This document shows, piece by piece, positions 22,565 to 30,900 of a DNA stretch of 39,514 nt. The notes under the pieces are model-generated. The model did no database searches and was not told the DNA's origin. It saw only the letters and a program-made list of their open reading frames with translations. The stretch lies in assembly GCA_964390805.1 (NCBI GenBank), contig CAYMKL010000062.1:1-39514 (forward strand). Reading direction: 5' to 3'. The position numbers and the translations under genes were made by a program. Each line of letters starts with the position of its first letter. Positions within the stretch are counted from its first letter, which is position 1. The stretch is from CAYMKL01 sp964390805. GTDB lineage: Bacteria > Chloroflexota > Anaerolineae > VGOG01.

Positions 22565-22591
22565 TTGGAAGTTGGAAGATGGAAGTTGGAT
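22564..22591. repeat. Heptamer repeat between archease and rtcB
   Basis: GTTGGAA-GTTGGAA-GATGGAA-GTTGGAT, four units beginning at the last base of the archease stop codon. Confidence 0.8.
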
Positions 22592-22645
22592 GCTTGAGCT
22601 TCCGCAAATGCACGGCTGGCGCAATAGGCACAGGGGAGGAGAAAA

Positions 22646-24097
22646 ATGGTCAGCAAGAAAGACATGAGGCGAATTGAGGAATACGTCTACGAGATTCCAA
22701 AGAGCTTTCGGCCCGACATGCGGGTGCCGGCTCGTCTATACGCCGACGAGGAGCTTTTAGAGGCGGCGTTGAAGGATCGTTCCATGGAACAATTGATCAA
22801 CACCACTACCCTGCCCGGCGTGGTCAAGTACACCCTGGCCATGCCAGACATCCACCAGGGCTATGGCCCGCCCATCGGCGGGGTGATTCCCTTGAGGACT
22901 TCCGACGGCATCATCTCGCCTGGGGCTGTCGGTTACGATGTGAACTGCGGCGTCAGGCTTCTGCGCTCCAACGTCCTGGCCGAGGAGGTCAAGCCCATCA
23001 TGGACGAGATCGTCAATGCCCTCTTCCGAGGCGTGCCGAGCGGCGTGGGTCGCAGCGGAGACGTCAGGCTCTCCCATCGGGATATGGATGATGTTTTGGA
23101 GAGGGGATCGGCCTGGGCTGTGAGCCAGGGCTACGGCACGAAGGATGACCTGGAGCACACCGAGGAGCGGGGGGGGCTGGCCGGGGCCGAAGCGAGGGCG
23201 GTGAGCCCAAAGGCTAAGAAGCGGGGTCGAGACCAGTTGGGCACCCTGGGCTCAGGCAACCACTTCATCGAGGTGGGAGAGGTGGAGGAAATCCACGATG
23301 AGGAGGTAGCGGACGCTTTCGGCTTGTTCGAGGGCCAGATGGTGGTCTGGGTGCACTCCGGCTCGCGGGGTCTGGGCCATCAGGTGTGCACCGACTACGT
23401 GCGCGACTTGCAGAAGTCAGTGACCAAATACGGCATCACACTGCCGGACCGAGAGCTAGTCTGCGCTCCCTTCGATTCGCCCGAAGGACGCGACTACTTC
23501 GCCGCCATGGCCAGCGCCGCCAACTACGCCTGGGCCAATCGCCAGGTGCTGGCCCACCGCGTGCGTCGAATCCTGGACGACGTGCTGGCTGGTCTGGTCA
23601 AAGATCGGGAACTAACCCTAGTCTACGACCTGGCTCACAACATCGCCAAGGTGGAGGAGCACCCCATTGACGGCCAGCCCACCAGACTGGTCATTCACCG
23701 CAAGGGGGCCACGCGGGCCTTCGGGCCTGGGATGAAGGACCTGCCCGCCAATTACCGAGAGGTGGGGCAGCCGGTCTTGATCCCCGGCGACATGGGCACC
23801 GCCTCCTACGTCCTGGTGGGCACGGCCGAGGCCATGGAGAAGACCTTCGGCACCTCCTGTCATGGGGCGGGACGGGTCATGAGCCGTCGCGCAGCCAAGA
23901 AGAAGATCCGGGGACAAGAACTACGACAGGAGTTGGCGGAAAAGGGGATCGTGGTGCGGGGGGGCAGCATGGCAGGCCTGGCCGAGGAAGCTCCCGCGGC
24001 CTACAAGGACGTTGACCGAGTAGTCAACGTAGTACACTCGACAGGAATCGCTCGCAAGGTGGCCAGGATCGTGCCTCTGGGCGTAATCAAAGGGTAA
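22646..24097 (+). CDS. rtcB: RtcB 3'-phosphate/5'-OH RNA ligase
   Basis: 483 residues. GAVGYDVNCGVRL holds the Asp and Cys metal ligands, LGSGNHFIEV and VHSGSRGLGH further ligands, HRKGATRAFGPG the phosphate site, and SCHGAGR the His at about 406 that takes GMP. It joins 2',3'-cyclic phosphate or 3'-phosphate ends to 5'-OH ends with GTP and Mn2+. GGAGGAG precedes the ATG. Placed behind archease, at the end of the translation operon. No prfH or other RNA-damage gene is adjacent. Confidence 0.97.
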   Translation: MVSKKDMRRIEEYVYEIPKSFRPDMRVPARLYADEELLEAALKDRSMEQLINTTTLPGVVKYTLAMPDIHQGYGPPIGGVIPLRTSDGIISPGAVGYDVNCGVRLLRSNVLAEEVKPIMDEIVNALFRGVPSGVGRSGDVRLSHRDMDDVLERGSAWAVSQGYGTKDDLEHTEERGGLAGAEARAVSPKAKKRGRDQLGTLGSGNHFIEVGEVEEIHDEEVADAFGLFEGQMVVWVHSGSRGLGHQVCTDYVRDLQKSVTKYGITLPDRELVCAPFDSPEGRDYFAAMASAANYAWANRQVLAHRVRRILDDVLAGLVKDRELTLVYDLAHNIAKVEEHPIDGQPTRLVIHRKGATRAFGPGMKDLPANYREVGQPVLIPGDMGTASYVLVGTAEAMEKTFGTSCHGAGRVMSRRAAKKKIRGQELRQELAEKGIVVRGGSMAGLAEEAPAAYKDVDRVVNVVHSTGIARKVARIVPLGVIKG

Positions 24098-24171
24098 GCC
24101 CTACCCTCCTGTCGCCACTAAGCCGCCTTTCGATTAGCTCTTGAGGGTGTAGACTGGCTGCAGCGACAATA

Positions 24172-26493
24172 CTACCAGTAAGAGCGCTCGCTTAAGTGCT
24201 TGAGCTTCCGTCGCAGCCAGGAGACCGCCGACGGCTCGTGCTTGCGCACCATGAGCACCGAGCAGGGTGCTCCATCCGCTATGCGGTCAGGGATGGAGCC
24301 AAAGAGCTGGTTCTTCAGGAACCATTCCTCCGAAGCCCCGATGGCGATCAAATCGTAGTCCGCTTGGCCTGATGCCTGAGCGGACGGCTCGGTTGAGCCT
24401 TCGGGCCGAGGGCTCGCCGAAGCCTCCGCCAGGATACCCTCTACAACGGCATCGCTGCGCTGCAAACGGAAGGTGATTTCTTCGGGGATCTCTCCTAGCT
24501 CGTCCTCGACCAACTGACGCAATACCTCCATTTCCACTTCCATATCCACCTCGCCCGCTTCCCCGTCCTGAGCATGGCCGAAGGGGGGGAGAATACGCAA
24601 CGCTGTCAGAGAACCCTTCTCAGCTCTCACAATGTCCCACGCCAATCGCAAGGCCAGGCGGGCATGGGGCCCGCCGCCGACCGGGACGAGCACGTGCTTG
24701 ACGCCCCCTTCTCCTACTCCCCGGTCGCGCAGCACGGCCACGTCGCACGTCGCACCTTGCACTACATCCTTGACCACGCTCCCCGTCACCCGCTGCGTTG
24801 ACAATTGGCCACGCCAGCCCATCAGGATCAGCCCCACACCGCCTCGGGCCTCGGCCACGCCCAGGATGCCGGACGAGATGCCCCGCGCCGCCCGCAGCAG
24901 GGTGCGCATGGGCACGCCCTGTTCGTGGGCATAGTCCGCCACCCGCTTGAGCAGCGCCTTACGCCCGTTCTCCTGCCCGTCTAGTAGATCCTGAGCTAAC
25001 TCCAACGGGGTCGCTCCCGGCATCTTGACCACAGACAGAGCCGCCAGGGTTGATGCCTCCCTCGCTTGGCCCAGGATGACAGCCATCTTAACCAGACTTT
25101 CAGCCGTCATAGGGTTAGCCACCGGCACCAGAATCTCGTGATGAGCCGCTTCGACCGTCTGGGCCGCGACCTCCACCGCCCGGCCCACCGGCCGGCGCAA
25201 TTGGTAGACGATCAGCCCTACGGCGATCAATCCGATTCCCACCACCAGCGCGTGGAGCTCCGTGAACACCTCGACGATGATAATGCCCAGACAGCCCAGG
25301 ATAGGCGTAACAGGGTACCAGGGGGTGCGGAAGGGACGCCTATGGTCGGGGAACTTTCGCCGCAGCAAGATCACCGAGACGTTGGTGAAGAAAACCACGA
25401 ACATATAGCCGAAGTTGGAGACGTAACTCAGGAACACCTCGTCGCCCGAGATGGCAGCGAGAGCGATGAACGCTCCGCTGACCAGGATAGCGGGCAGGGG
25501 CGTTTTGAGGCGGGGATGGATACGCGAGAGAAAAGCGGGTAGGTAGTCGTCACGGCTCAGAGCCAGAGCCACCCGCGCCGAACTGAGCAGCGCCGTGTTC
25601 AGCGAGGTGACGGTAGCGATCATCCCGGCCAGGCCCAGCAGCGGCGCGCCCCAACCGCCCAGGAAGCGAGAGGCGGCCTGGGACAGTGGGGTGGAGGAGT
25701 CCCCTAACTCTCCCGCCGAGGCGGTGCCCAGCGCGACGAAGGCGACGGTACAGTAGACGGCGGCACAGATAAAGATCGTGCCCACTACAGCGATAGGGAT
25801 GTTGCGTCCTGGGTTCTTGGCTTCCTCGGCTGTGGTGGCGATCACCTCGTAGCCCACGAACAGGACGTTGACCAGCGTGATGGCCTGGAAGACCTTGGCC
25901 ATGTTGTTGAGCGTCCCCTGGTGGATGAAGAAGCCGCCATCACCGTAGAACGTGGTCCAGGAAAAGCCGCCGGGTAAGACCAGCCCCAGGATCACAAAGG
26001 CGGCCAGCGATGTCAGCAGGATGCCGGCCAGGATGACCTGGGTGCGACCCGCTTCCTGGCTGCCCCGCAAGCTGATGGCGACGAAGATGGCGATGAAGAC
26101 CACGGCTGTCGGAGCAACAGGCAGGAAGGGCAGGAAGATCTTGAGGGAGTAAGCAGCCCCCACCGCTGACAGGGCAGCGTAGACCATGCTGCTGAACCAA
26201 CTCACCCAGCCTACGCTGAAGGGCAGCAGTCCCCTCGTCGCCTTGCTGATGTAGGCGTAGCCGCCGCCGGCGATGGGAAAGCTGGAGGCCAGCTCGGCGT
26301 AGGACAGGGAATTGGGCAGCGACTGCAGTCCGGCGAGCAGGAAGACCAGGATCACCGCCGGGCCGACCATCCCCGCTGCGTGGCCGGTGAGCACAAACAC
26401 GCCGGCACCCATCGTGCCACCGATGCCCAACATCAGGATCTGGGCAAGACCCAAAGTGCGAACCAGTTGCTTTCCCTTAGCTCCTGAGGCCAT
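24172..26493 (-). CDS. APC-family permease with two C-terminal universal stress domains
   Basis: 773 residues from ATG 26493; two GTG codons just upstream are alternatives. Residues ~1-430 are an amino acid/polyamine permease of about 12 helices (LGIGGTMGAGVFVLTGHAAG, PIAGGGYAYISKATRGLLPF, GYEVIATTAEEAKNPGRNIP). The rest holds two USP-like domains (HEILVPVANPM, LILMGWRGQL; KHVLVPVGGGPHARLALRLA, DLIAIGASEEW, PCSVLMVRKHE). The substrate is probably an amino acid; USP parts may sense nucleotides. Paralogue of the next gene on the strand. Compared with it, the second USP domain has two extra segments, FGHAQDGEAG and SPRPEGSTEPSAQASGQA, both derived from short repeats. Confidence 0.9.
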   Translation of the reverse strand: MASGAKGKQLVRTLGLAQILMLGIGGTMGAGVFVLTGHAAGMVGPAVILVFLLAGLQSLPNSLSYAELASSFPIAGGGYAYISKATRGLLPFSVGWVSWFSSMVYAALSAVGAAYSLKIFLPFLPVAPTAVVFIAIFVAISLRGSQEAGRTQVILAGILLTSLAAFVILGLVLPGGFSWTTFYGDGGFFIHQGTLNNMAKVFQAITLVNVLFVGYEVIATTAEEAKNPGRNIPIAVVGTIFICAAVYCTVAFVALGTASAGELGDSSTPLSQAASRFLGGWGAPLLGLAGMIATVTSLNTALLSSARVALALSRDDYLPAFLSRIHPRLKTPLPAILVSGAFIALAAISGDEVFLSYVSNFGYMFVVFFTNVSVILLRRKFPDHRRPFRTPWYPVTPILGCLGIIIVEVFTELHALVVGIGLIAVGLIVYQLRRPVGRAVEVAAQTVEAAHHEILVPVANPMTAESLVKMAVILGQAREASTLAALSVVKMPGATPLELAQDLLDGQENGRKALLKRVADYAHEQGVPMRTLLRAARGISSGILGVAEARGGVGLILMGWRGQLSTQRVTGSVVKDVVQGATCDVAVLRDRGVGEGGVKHVLVPVGGGPHARLALRLAWDIVRAEKGSLTALRILPPFGHAQDGEAGEVDMEVEMEVLRQLVEDELGEIPEEITFRLQRSDAVVEGILAEASASPRPEGSTEPSAQASGQADYDLIAIGASEEWFLKNQLFGSIPDRIADGAPCSVLMVRKHEPSAVSWLRRKLKHLSERSYW
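24362..24421. repeat. In-frame repeat-derived insertion in the APC/USP gene (copy 1)
   Basis: GC-rich, with GGCTC-GGTT-GAGCC (about 24386-24399) and further self-complementary GGGCC/GAGCC blocks; it encodes SPRPEGSTEPSAQASGQA, absent from the paralogous transporter at the same alignment point. Confidence 0.6.
24565..24584. repeat. In-frame repeat-derived insertion in the APC/USP gene (copy 2)
   Basis: GTCCTGAGCATGGCCGAAGG, nearly the same as GTCCTGAGCCTGCCGAAGG in the purB upstream spacer at 33098. It encodes FGHAQD, with no counterpart in the paralogue. Confidence 0.65.
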
Positions 26494-26526
26494 TTTCACC
26501 ACCCTTTTATGCTCCCCACCCTATGT

Positions 26527-26625
26527 TGTCATTGCGAGCGTTTTTTGCCAAGCGCACCAGCCGCAATCCCCAACCCGCGAATTGGAGATTGCTTCGTCGG
26601 CAAAAACCGCCTCCTCGCAATGACA
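26527..26625. repeat. Dispersed palindromic repeat (TCATTGCGAG type)
   Basis: TGTCATTGCGAG (26527-26538) and CTCGCAATGACA (26614-26625) are perfect 12-nt ends; inside, GCAATC/GATTGC and TTTTTTGCC/GGCAAAAA also pair. Repeats with these ends and a GATTGCTTCG centre are widespread in bacteria. It fills the spacer between the two transporters. Confidence 0.8.
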
Positions 26626-26635
26626 GCCTGGGCAG

Positions 26636-28897
26636 TTACCACCCTCTTATGCTTCCCACCACCCGACGGATGGCGGAGATACCAGTGAGCTCATAGCGGC
26701 GCACCATCAACACTGAGCAGGGAGCCCGGTCGGCTATGGCATCGGGGACAGCGCCGACGAGAAGACTCTTGACGCTCCATTCATTGGAAGCGCCGATGAC
26801 TAGCAAGTCATACTCACCCTCTCGTGCTTCCTCGAGGATACCTTCCACGATGGCGTCGTGTACCGCCACCCGAGCTTGCACTCGCGGGTCTGGGCCAAGG
26901 ACTTCCTCTGCCAGATGACGCAGCGCCCGCATCTCGGCCTCCACATCCAGCTCTTCGGATGGATAGGCGATACGAAGAACGGTCAATTCGGCCTCATCGC
27001 TGCGCGCGATCTGGGCGGCCAGTCGGAGCCCAAGTCGGGCGTGAGGGCCGCCACCTGCTGGCACCAGCACCCGGTGTACCTCGCTCAGGTGGCGCTCGCG
27101 CAGGACGGCGACGTGACAACGAGCCTCCTGCAAGATGGTCTTGTCGGAGCTGCCATAGATTCGACCGGCAGAAAGAGGCCCTCGCCAATCGAGGAGAATC
27201 AGTTCCACCGTCGAGCGCGCCTCGGCGACCGCCAGAACGCCTGAGGCCTCGGCGTGGGCCGCTCGGCGCAGCGGACGCACCGGCACCCCCAAATCCGCCC
27301 CCTGCTTGGCGACCTGTGCCAACAGTGAGCCCTCCCGCGTAATGCCCCGTTTGGCCAATTGCGCCTCGGCTGACGCCAGCGGCGTCTGGTGAGGCACGAC
27401 GACGACATCCAGCGCGATGATGACGCGCTGGTCGTCGGCTTGCGCAAGCGCCGCAGCCAGGTCCACGAGCGGCTTCGTCTTGGTGTCGGGCAAGAGCGGG
27501 ATGAGGATTTCGTGTCCCTCCGCTCGCGCTGCTTTCTCAGCAGCCTCGATCACGCCCTCAAGAGGCCGCTCCCGTTCCCAGAGCGGCCCGATTTCTCCGG
27601 TAACCCTGGCCTGGCGCCGCACCCAGACGAAGTACCATGCCAGGCTGGCCACCACCAGGCTCGACCCTGCGGCGCGCGATTCAGGAGCCATGGTGAAGAT
27701 GACCGCCAGGCAAAGAAGACCCGCCACCACAGGCAAGAGAGGGTAAAGCGGGGCACGGAAGGCAGGCCGATACCAGCGTGGACGAGAGCTGCGCATCACC
27801 ACCACCGACAGGCAAAGCATGGCGTAGGAGACCATGAAGAGCGCGCTGGAGATCTCCGCCAGTGCCTCGGCTCGACCGGTGAGCGAGAGCAATATACCTA
27901 GCCCCCCCGTGACCAAGATGGCGTGGGAAGGCGTATTAAACTTGGGATGAATGTAATTGAACCAGTCCGGCAGCACACCGTCGCGCCCCATCCCATAATT
28001 GATACGCGAGGAGGCCATGATGGCCGCATTGGCCGAAGAGAGCGTGGCTAGGATAGCAGCGGTCAGCATCATCACCGTGCCAACCGGCCCCGCGATGTGG
28101 CCGGCTGCTTCTACCAACGGGGCTTCCCTATGGGCGATCCCCGTGTACGGAAAGATGCCGGTCAGCACTAGCAGGATCAGGGCGTAGAGAATGGTGGCGA
28201 TGACCACCGAACCAACGATAGACAGAGGCAGGTTGCGCTCTGGACGCTTCATCTCCTCGGATATGGTAGAGATCTTCTCGAAGCCAGTGAAGGAGACGAT
28301 GATCAGACCAATCGTCCCTATCACCACTCCCCAGCCCCGAGGAGCGAAGGGTTGATACAAGCTCACGTCTACGTTGAAGAGACCAACGCCGACGAATGCG
28401 GCCAGGATGACCAGCAGTACTACGACCACCACGTTTTGCACGCTCCCGGTGAGCTTGGCGCCGCGATAGTTCAGCCAGGTGAAAAGAAGACCGGCCACCA
28501 CAGAGGCAGCCCACGGGGGTACAGGGACAATCATCGCCAGATACTCACCGCAGGCGAGCAGGTAGAAACCACTGGCAAAGGTCAGGCCTAACCAGTTGCC
28601 TGGCCCAACGATAGATCCCGCCAGGGGACCCAACGCCTGGGTGATGAAAGTATAACTGCCTCCGGCCCTGGGCATCCCTGTCGCCAACTCAGAGATGACC
28701 AGGGCAACGAGAAGACAGATAACCCCCGCGATCACATAGGAGACGGCAGATGCTGGGCCGGCCCGTTCGGCGGCCAGGGCTGAGAGTACGAAGATACCCG
28801 CGCCAACCATCGTGCCCAGGCCGATAGCCACACCTTCTTTCAGGCCCAGTTCGCGCACCAGGCCATGCGTTTCGCCGGATGATTCGTTCTGATTCAT
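26636..28897 (-). CDS. APC-family permease with C-terminal universal stress domains
   Basis: 753 residues. Permease region ~1-440 with LGTMVGAGIFVLSALAAERAG, ATGMPRAGGSYTFITQALGP and SFTGFEKISTISEEMKRPER; C-terminal USP domains with EILIPLLPDTK, LILLDWRGPL and HRVLVPAGGGPHARLGLRLA, LLVIGASNEWSVKSLLVG. Its second USP domain is compact and shows what the downstream copy would look like without insertions. GAGGAGGAG lies before the ATG and a promoter at 28960-28988. Tandem duplication with the downstream permease; both probably import amino acids. Confidence 0.9.
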   Translation of the reverse strand: MNQNESSGETHGLVRELGLKEGVAIGLGTMVGAGIFVLSALAAERAGPASAVSYVIAGVICLLVALVISELATGMPRAGGSYTFITQALGPLAGSIVGPGNWLGLTFASGFYLLACGEYLAMIVPVPPWAASVVAGLLFTWLNYRGAKLTGSVQNVVVVVLLVILAAFVGVGLFNVDVSLYQPFAPRGWGVVIGTIGLIIVSFTGFEKISTISEEMKRPERNLPLSIVGSVVIATILYALILLVLTGIFPYTGIAHREAPLVEAAGHIAGPVGTVMMLTAAILATLSSANAAIMASSRINYGMGRDGVLPDWFNYIHPKFNTPSHAILVTGGLGILLSLTGRAEALAEISSALFMVSYAMLCLSVVVMRSSRPRWYRPAFRAPLYPLLPVVAGLLCLAVIFTMAPESRAAGSSLVVASLAWYFVWVRRQARVTGEIGPLWERERPLEGVIEAAEKAARAEGHEILIPLLPDTKTKPLVDLAAALAQADDQRVIIALDVVVVPHQTPLASAEAQLAKRGITREGSLLAQVAKQGADLGVPVRPLRRAAHAEASGVLAVAEARSTVELILLDWRGPLSAGRIYGSSDKTILQEARCHVAVLRERHLSEVHRVLVPAGGGPHARLGLRLAAQIARSDEAELTVLRIAYPSEELDVEAEMRALRHLAEEVLGPDPRVQARVAVHDAIVEGILEEAREGEYDLLVIGASNEWSVKSLLVGAVPDAIADRAPCSVLMVRRYELTGISAIRRVVGSIRGW

Positions 28898-28959
28898 CGC
28901 TCCTCCTCACAGTGATCGCCGGGTCTGCATCACTTGTCTGCACCGAGACACATGGATAC

Positions 28960-28988
28960 ATTTTAACACACTCCCCCTACATACGCAA
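28960..28988 (-). promoter_or_regulatory. Promoter of the two-transporter operon
   Basis: Minus strand TTGCGT (28988-28983), 17 nt, TAAAAT (28965-28960), about 60 nt before the permease ATG. Confidence 0.6.
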
Positions 28989-29014
28989 GCCGGCTTCACT
29001 AGCACCAGGACGTA

Positions 29015-29128
29015 TCAGCAGTACAGCGTAGAGGTATCGAAGAAAAATCGGAACAGAGCCACCACAGCGACCGGATCGGTCGCGGCGATCAGAGCACCGA
29101 AGACGATCTCTGTGGCAAAGGGTAAGCC
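29015..29128 (-). pseudogene. Fragment of a CPA1-type Na+/H+ antiporter
   Basis: The minus strand encodes GLPFATEIVFGALIAATDPV and continues AVVALFRFF, then a stop at 29015. The ATDPVAVVAL motif is the ion-binding core of NhaP/CPA1 antiporters, normally in the middle of a ~400-residue protein. Neither end of the gene is present, so this is a relic about 38 codons long. Confidence 0.65.
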
Positions 29129-29181
29129 TGTTCCGAGGCCCCCCCTCCGACAAAGAGTGCGGGATGTACTTCTAACCCTTT

Positions 29182-30432
29182 CTACGGATACGCCCTCAAG
29201 ATAATAGGCAGGTGGACGCGATGACACGATTCTGTGGGAATCCAAGAGACGCAGAGTTGGCAGGCTGTCCCATGCGGGTTACAGTTTTGAGTGTCATCGG
29301 GACACATGCGGTCATTGCTGTTCTGCATGGCCAGGTAGTAGATCCCACCGTAGGGCTCGATATGGCCGGGGAAGAGTTCAATTGGGTCTGGATGGCCTTC
29401 TCTGCCATACGAGACTAAGGTGCCTTGCCACCACCACGCCGTTTTGTTGTCGCTCCACATTGTCAACACGGCTTTCGTCACCTGCATGCACGGTCCAGGA
29501 GGATAGAGCCTGACAATGCGCCGGTACAGATGGGTTGTCCCGTTCAAACCTTCTGGGTTGCCATCCTCGTTCCGCACACCAATGGGCCTGCAATTGCCAG
29601 GCAAGGGAAGCCAGTTAGGATTGGACCACCAATGCCACCAAACCTCTGAGCCATTCCGCCACGTGATAGGATCTGGCTCGAAGCCCGGTTCATTCCATCC
29701 CAAGGGAGCTGGCGGAGAGGTAATGGGAATAAGCAGGGAATCCTCGGCTGAACGCGTGGTGTACCCATAGAAGGATGCAAGGTAAACCCGGTAAAGGCGA
29801 TCCTCTCCAGGGGAACAGCAATAGCACTTTACTATCGGTGTTGGTGTAGGTGTGAGCGTCGCCGAAGGCGTGGGTGTCGCCGTGGCTGTGGGGGTGTTGG
29901 TGGGCGTCGAGGTGTGAGTGGGTGTATCCGTCGGCGTCGAGGTAGTAGTAGACGTATTGGTTGGTGTCGAGGTTGAAGTGGATGTATTCGTCGCCGTGGC
30001 TGTGGGGGTGTTGGTCGGGGTAGGGGTGCTGGTAGGAGTGTCGGTCGGCGTGCTGGTCGAGGTGGGTGTGCCCGTATCGGTGGGAGTGCTCGTCGGAGTT
30101 GCCAGGCTGAGCTCAATGTCCCAACTCCCTCTCGGACACCGAATGTCGTCAGCGTGCAGGGTTGCACTTCCAGGGACCCCTGCGAGATAGACGGTGATCG
30201 GCTCCGTTTCCCCATCGTAGAGGGGGCCCGCTACGAACTTGGGCTCAATTCGTCCCTCATGGCCAGTCACCCAAAGGTTGATGTTCACGGCAAGTTGGTG
30301 TTCTTTTTGGTTGAACTTCAGCCATCCCTCGAGCCGGACTTCCTCGCCTATGACGGCGACTTGATTGGGGAAGCCCACAAACTCCAATTCCCCAGAGGAA
30401 GCTAGACCTCCTCCTCTTCCTCCTCCTCCCAC
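29182..30432 (-). CDS. Thr/Pro-rich linker protein, putative surface protein
   Basis: 416 residues. Residues ~15-115 look like a beta-sandwich (LEFVGFPNQVAVIGEEVRLE...GSATLHADDIRCPRG); ~120-205 are a long (S/T)TPT/NTPT linker; the last ~210 residues are Trp/Cys rich (CYCCSPGEDRLYRVYLASF, SEVWWHWWSNPNWLPLPGNC) and end HRVHLPIILRAYP. Similar Thr/Pro linkers and LPLIL-type ends are frequent in Chloroflexota surface proteins, as far as I know. No signal peptide is visible at the GTG start, which lies in a purine-rich tract overlapping the LysW-like gene by 31 nt; TTG 30387 is an alternative. The true start or a frameshift is unresolved. Confidence 0.6.
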   Translation of the reverse strand: MGGGGRGGGLASSGELEFVGFPNQVAVIGEEVRLEGWLKFNQKEHQLAVNINLWVTGHEGRIEPKFVAGPLYDGETEPITVYLAGVPGSATLHADDIRCPRGSWDIELSLATPTSTPTDTGTPTSTSTPTDTPTSTPTPTNTPTATATNTSTSTSTPTNTSTTTSTPTDTPTHTSTPTNTPTATATPTPSATLTPTPTPIVKCYCCSPGEDRLYRVYLASFYGYTTRSAEDSLLIPITSPPAPLGWNEPGFEPDPITWRNGSEVWWHWWSNPNWLPLPGNCRPIGVRNEDGNPEGLNGTTHLYRRIVRLYPPGPCMQVTKAVLTMWSDNKTAWWWQGTLVSYGREGHPDPIELFPGHIEPYGGIYYLAMQNSNDRMCPDDTQNCNPHGTACQLCVSWIPTESCHRVHLPIILRAYP

Positions 30433-30581
30433 TCCTCGTCTTCAAAAGCGTAGTCCAGATCAAGGGGGCTGAGGCTAATTACCTCCAACAAGCAGTCACA
30501 TTCAGGGCATGTGGTAAGCATTCCCAGCTTTACGTTCTTGCCCAACAGGATCGGGTTGTCGCATTCAGGGCACAGGGGCAT
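30402..30581 (-). CDS. LysW-like zinc-ribbon protein
   Basis: 59 residues from an ATG with GGAGG 7 nt upstream. Two CPEC knuckles (C4/C7 and C25/C28) and LLEVISLSPLDLD match LysW, the amino-group carrier protein of alpha-aminoadipate lysine or arginine synthesis. True LysW ends in EDWGE, whose last Glu is the attachment point; here the end is EDEEWEEEEEEEV, so that terminal Glu is not in place. No LysX, LysZ or LysY is near. It may be a carrier for another ligase or a plain zinc ribbon. Follows the Lys/Pro peptide gene by 41 nt. Confidence 0.7.
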   Translation of the reverse strand: MPLCPECDNPILLGKNVKLGMLTTCPECDCLLEVISLSPLDLDYAFEDEEWEEEEEEEV

Positions 30582-30622
30582 TTTGGAACCTCCTTTCTCA
30601 AACATGGTTGGCCATCCTCCGG

Positions 30623-30709
30623 CTACTCGCCTTTCTTCGGTTTAGGCTTGGCTGGAGTCTTCTTCGGCTTGGGCTTGCCGCCCGGCTTCTTGGGCTTCTT
30701 CTTCGCCAT
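30623..30709 (-). CDS. 28-residue Lys/Pro-rich basic peptide
   Basis: Begins MAKKKPKKPGGKPKPKK and ends KPKPKKGE; 14 of 28 residues are Lys and 8 are Pro. GGAGG lies 9 nt before the ATG and a promoter just upstream at 30748-30776, so it is the first gene of a unit with the acidic LysW-like protein. The opposite charge of the two is striking. Resembles histone H1-type tails; function unknown. Confidence 0.6.
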   Translation of the reverse strand: MAKKKPKKPGGKPKPKKTPAKPKPKKGE

Positions 30710-30747
30710 TTTAGACCGCCTCCTTCTTCTTTTTTGATCTGCACAAT

Positions 30748-30776
30748 AGTATAACCTAAATTCGCCAGGATGTCAG
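30748..30776 (-). promoter_or_regulatory. Promoter of the Lys/Pro peptide-LysW-like unit
   Basis: Minus strand CTGACA (30776-30771), 17-nt spacer, TATACT (30753-30748), 38 nt before the ATG of the small peptide. Confidence 0.7.
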
Positions 30777-30847
30777 TAACAAGTCAGTTAATCTTTGGTG
30801 ACAAAACGGTTGCAGTTTGGTTAAGGATCGGTGAAAGAAAGCGAAAA

Positions 30848-30874
30848 GGGGCTCTCTCATTGCTCGAGAGCCCC
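30848..30874 (-). terminator. Terminator after the response regulator
   Basis: Minus strand GGGGCTCTC, 9-nt loop, GAGAGCCCC, then TTTTCGCTTTC; 26 nt past the stop codon of the regulator gene. Confidence 0.85.
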
Positions 30875-30900
30875 CACATTTGCTCGAGGAATCATTGCCC

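Noticed and set aside
24098..24171. Terminator between convergent rtcB and transporter genes
   Set aside because: Only a weak ACCCTC/GAGGGT pairing with a long loop and no T run.
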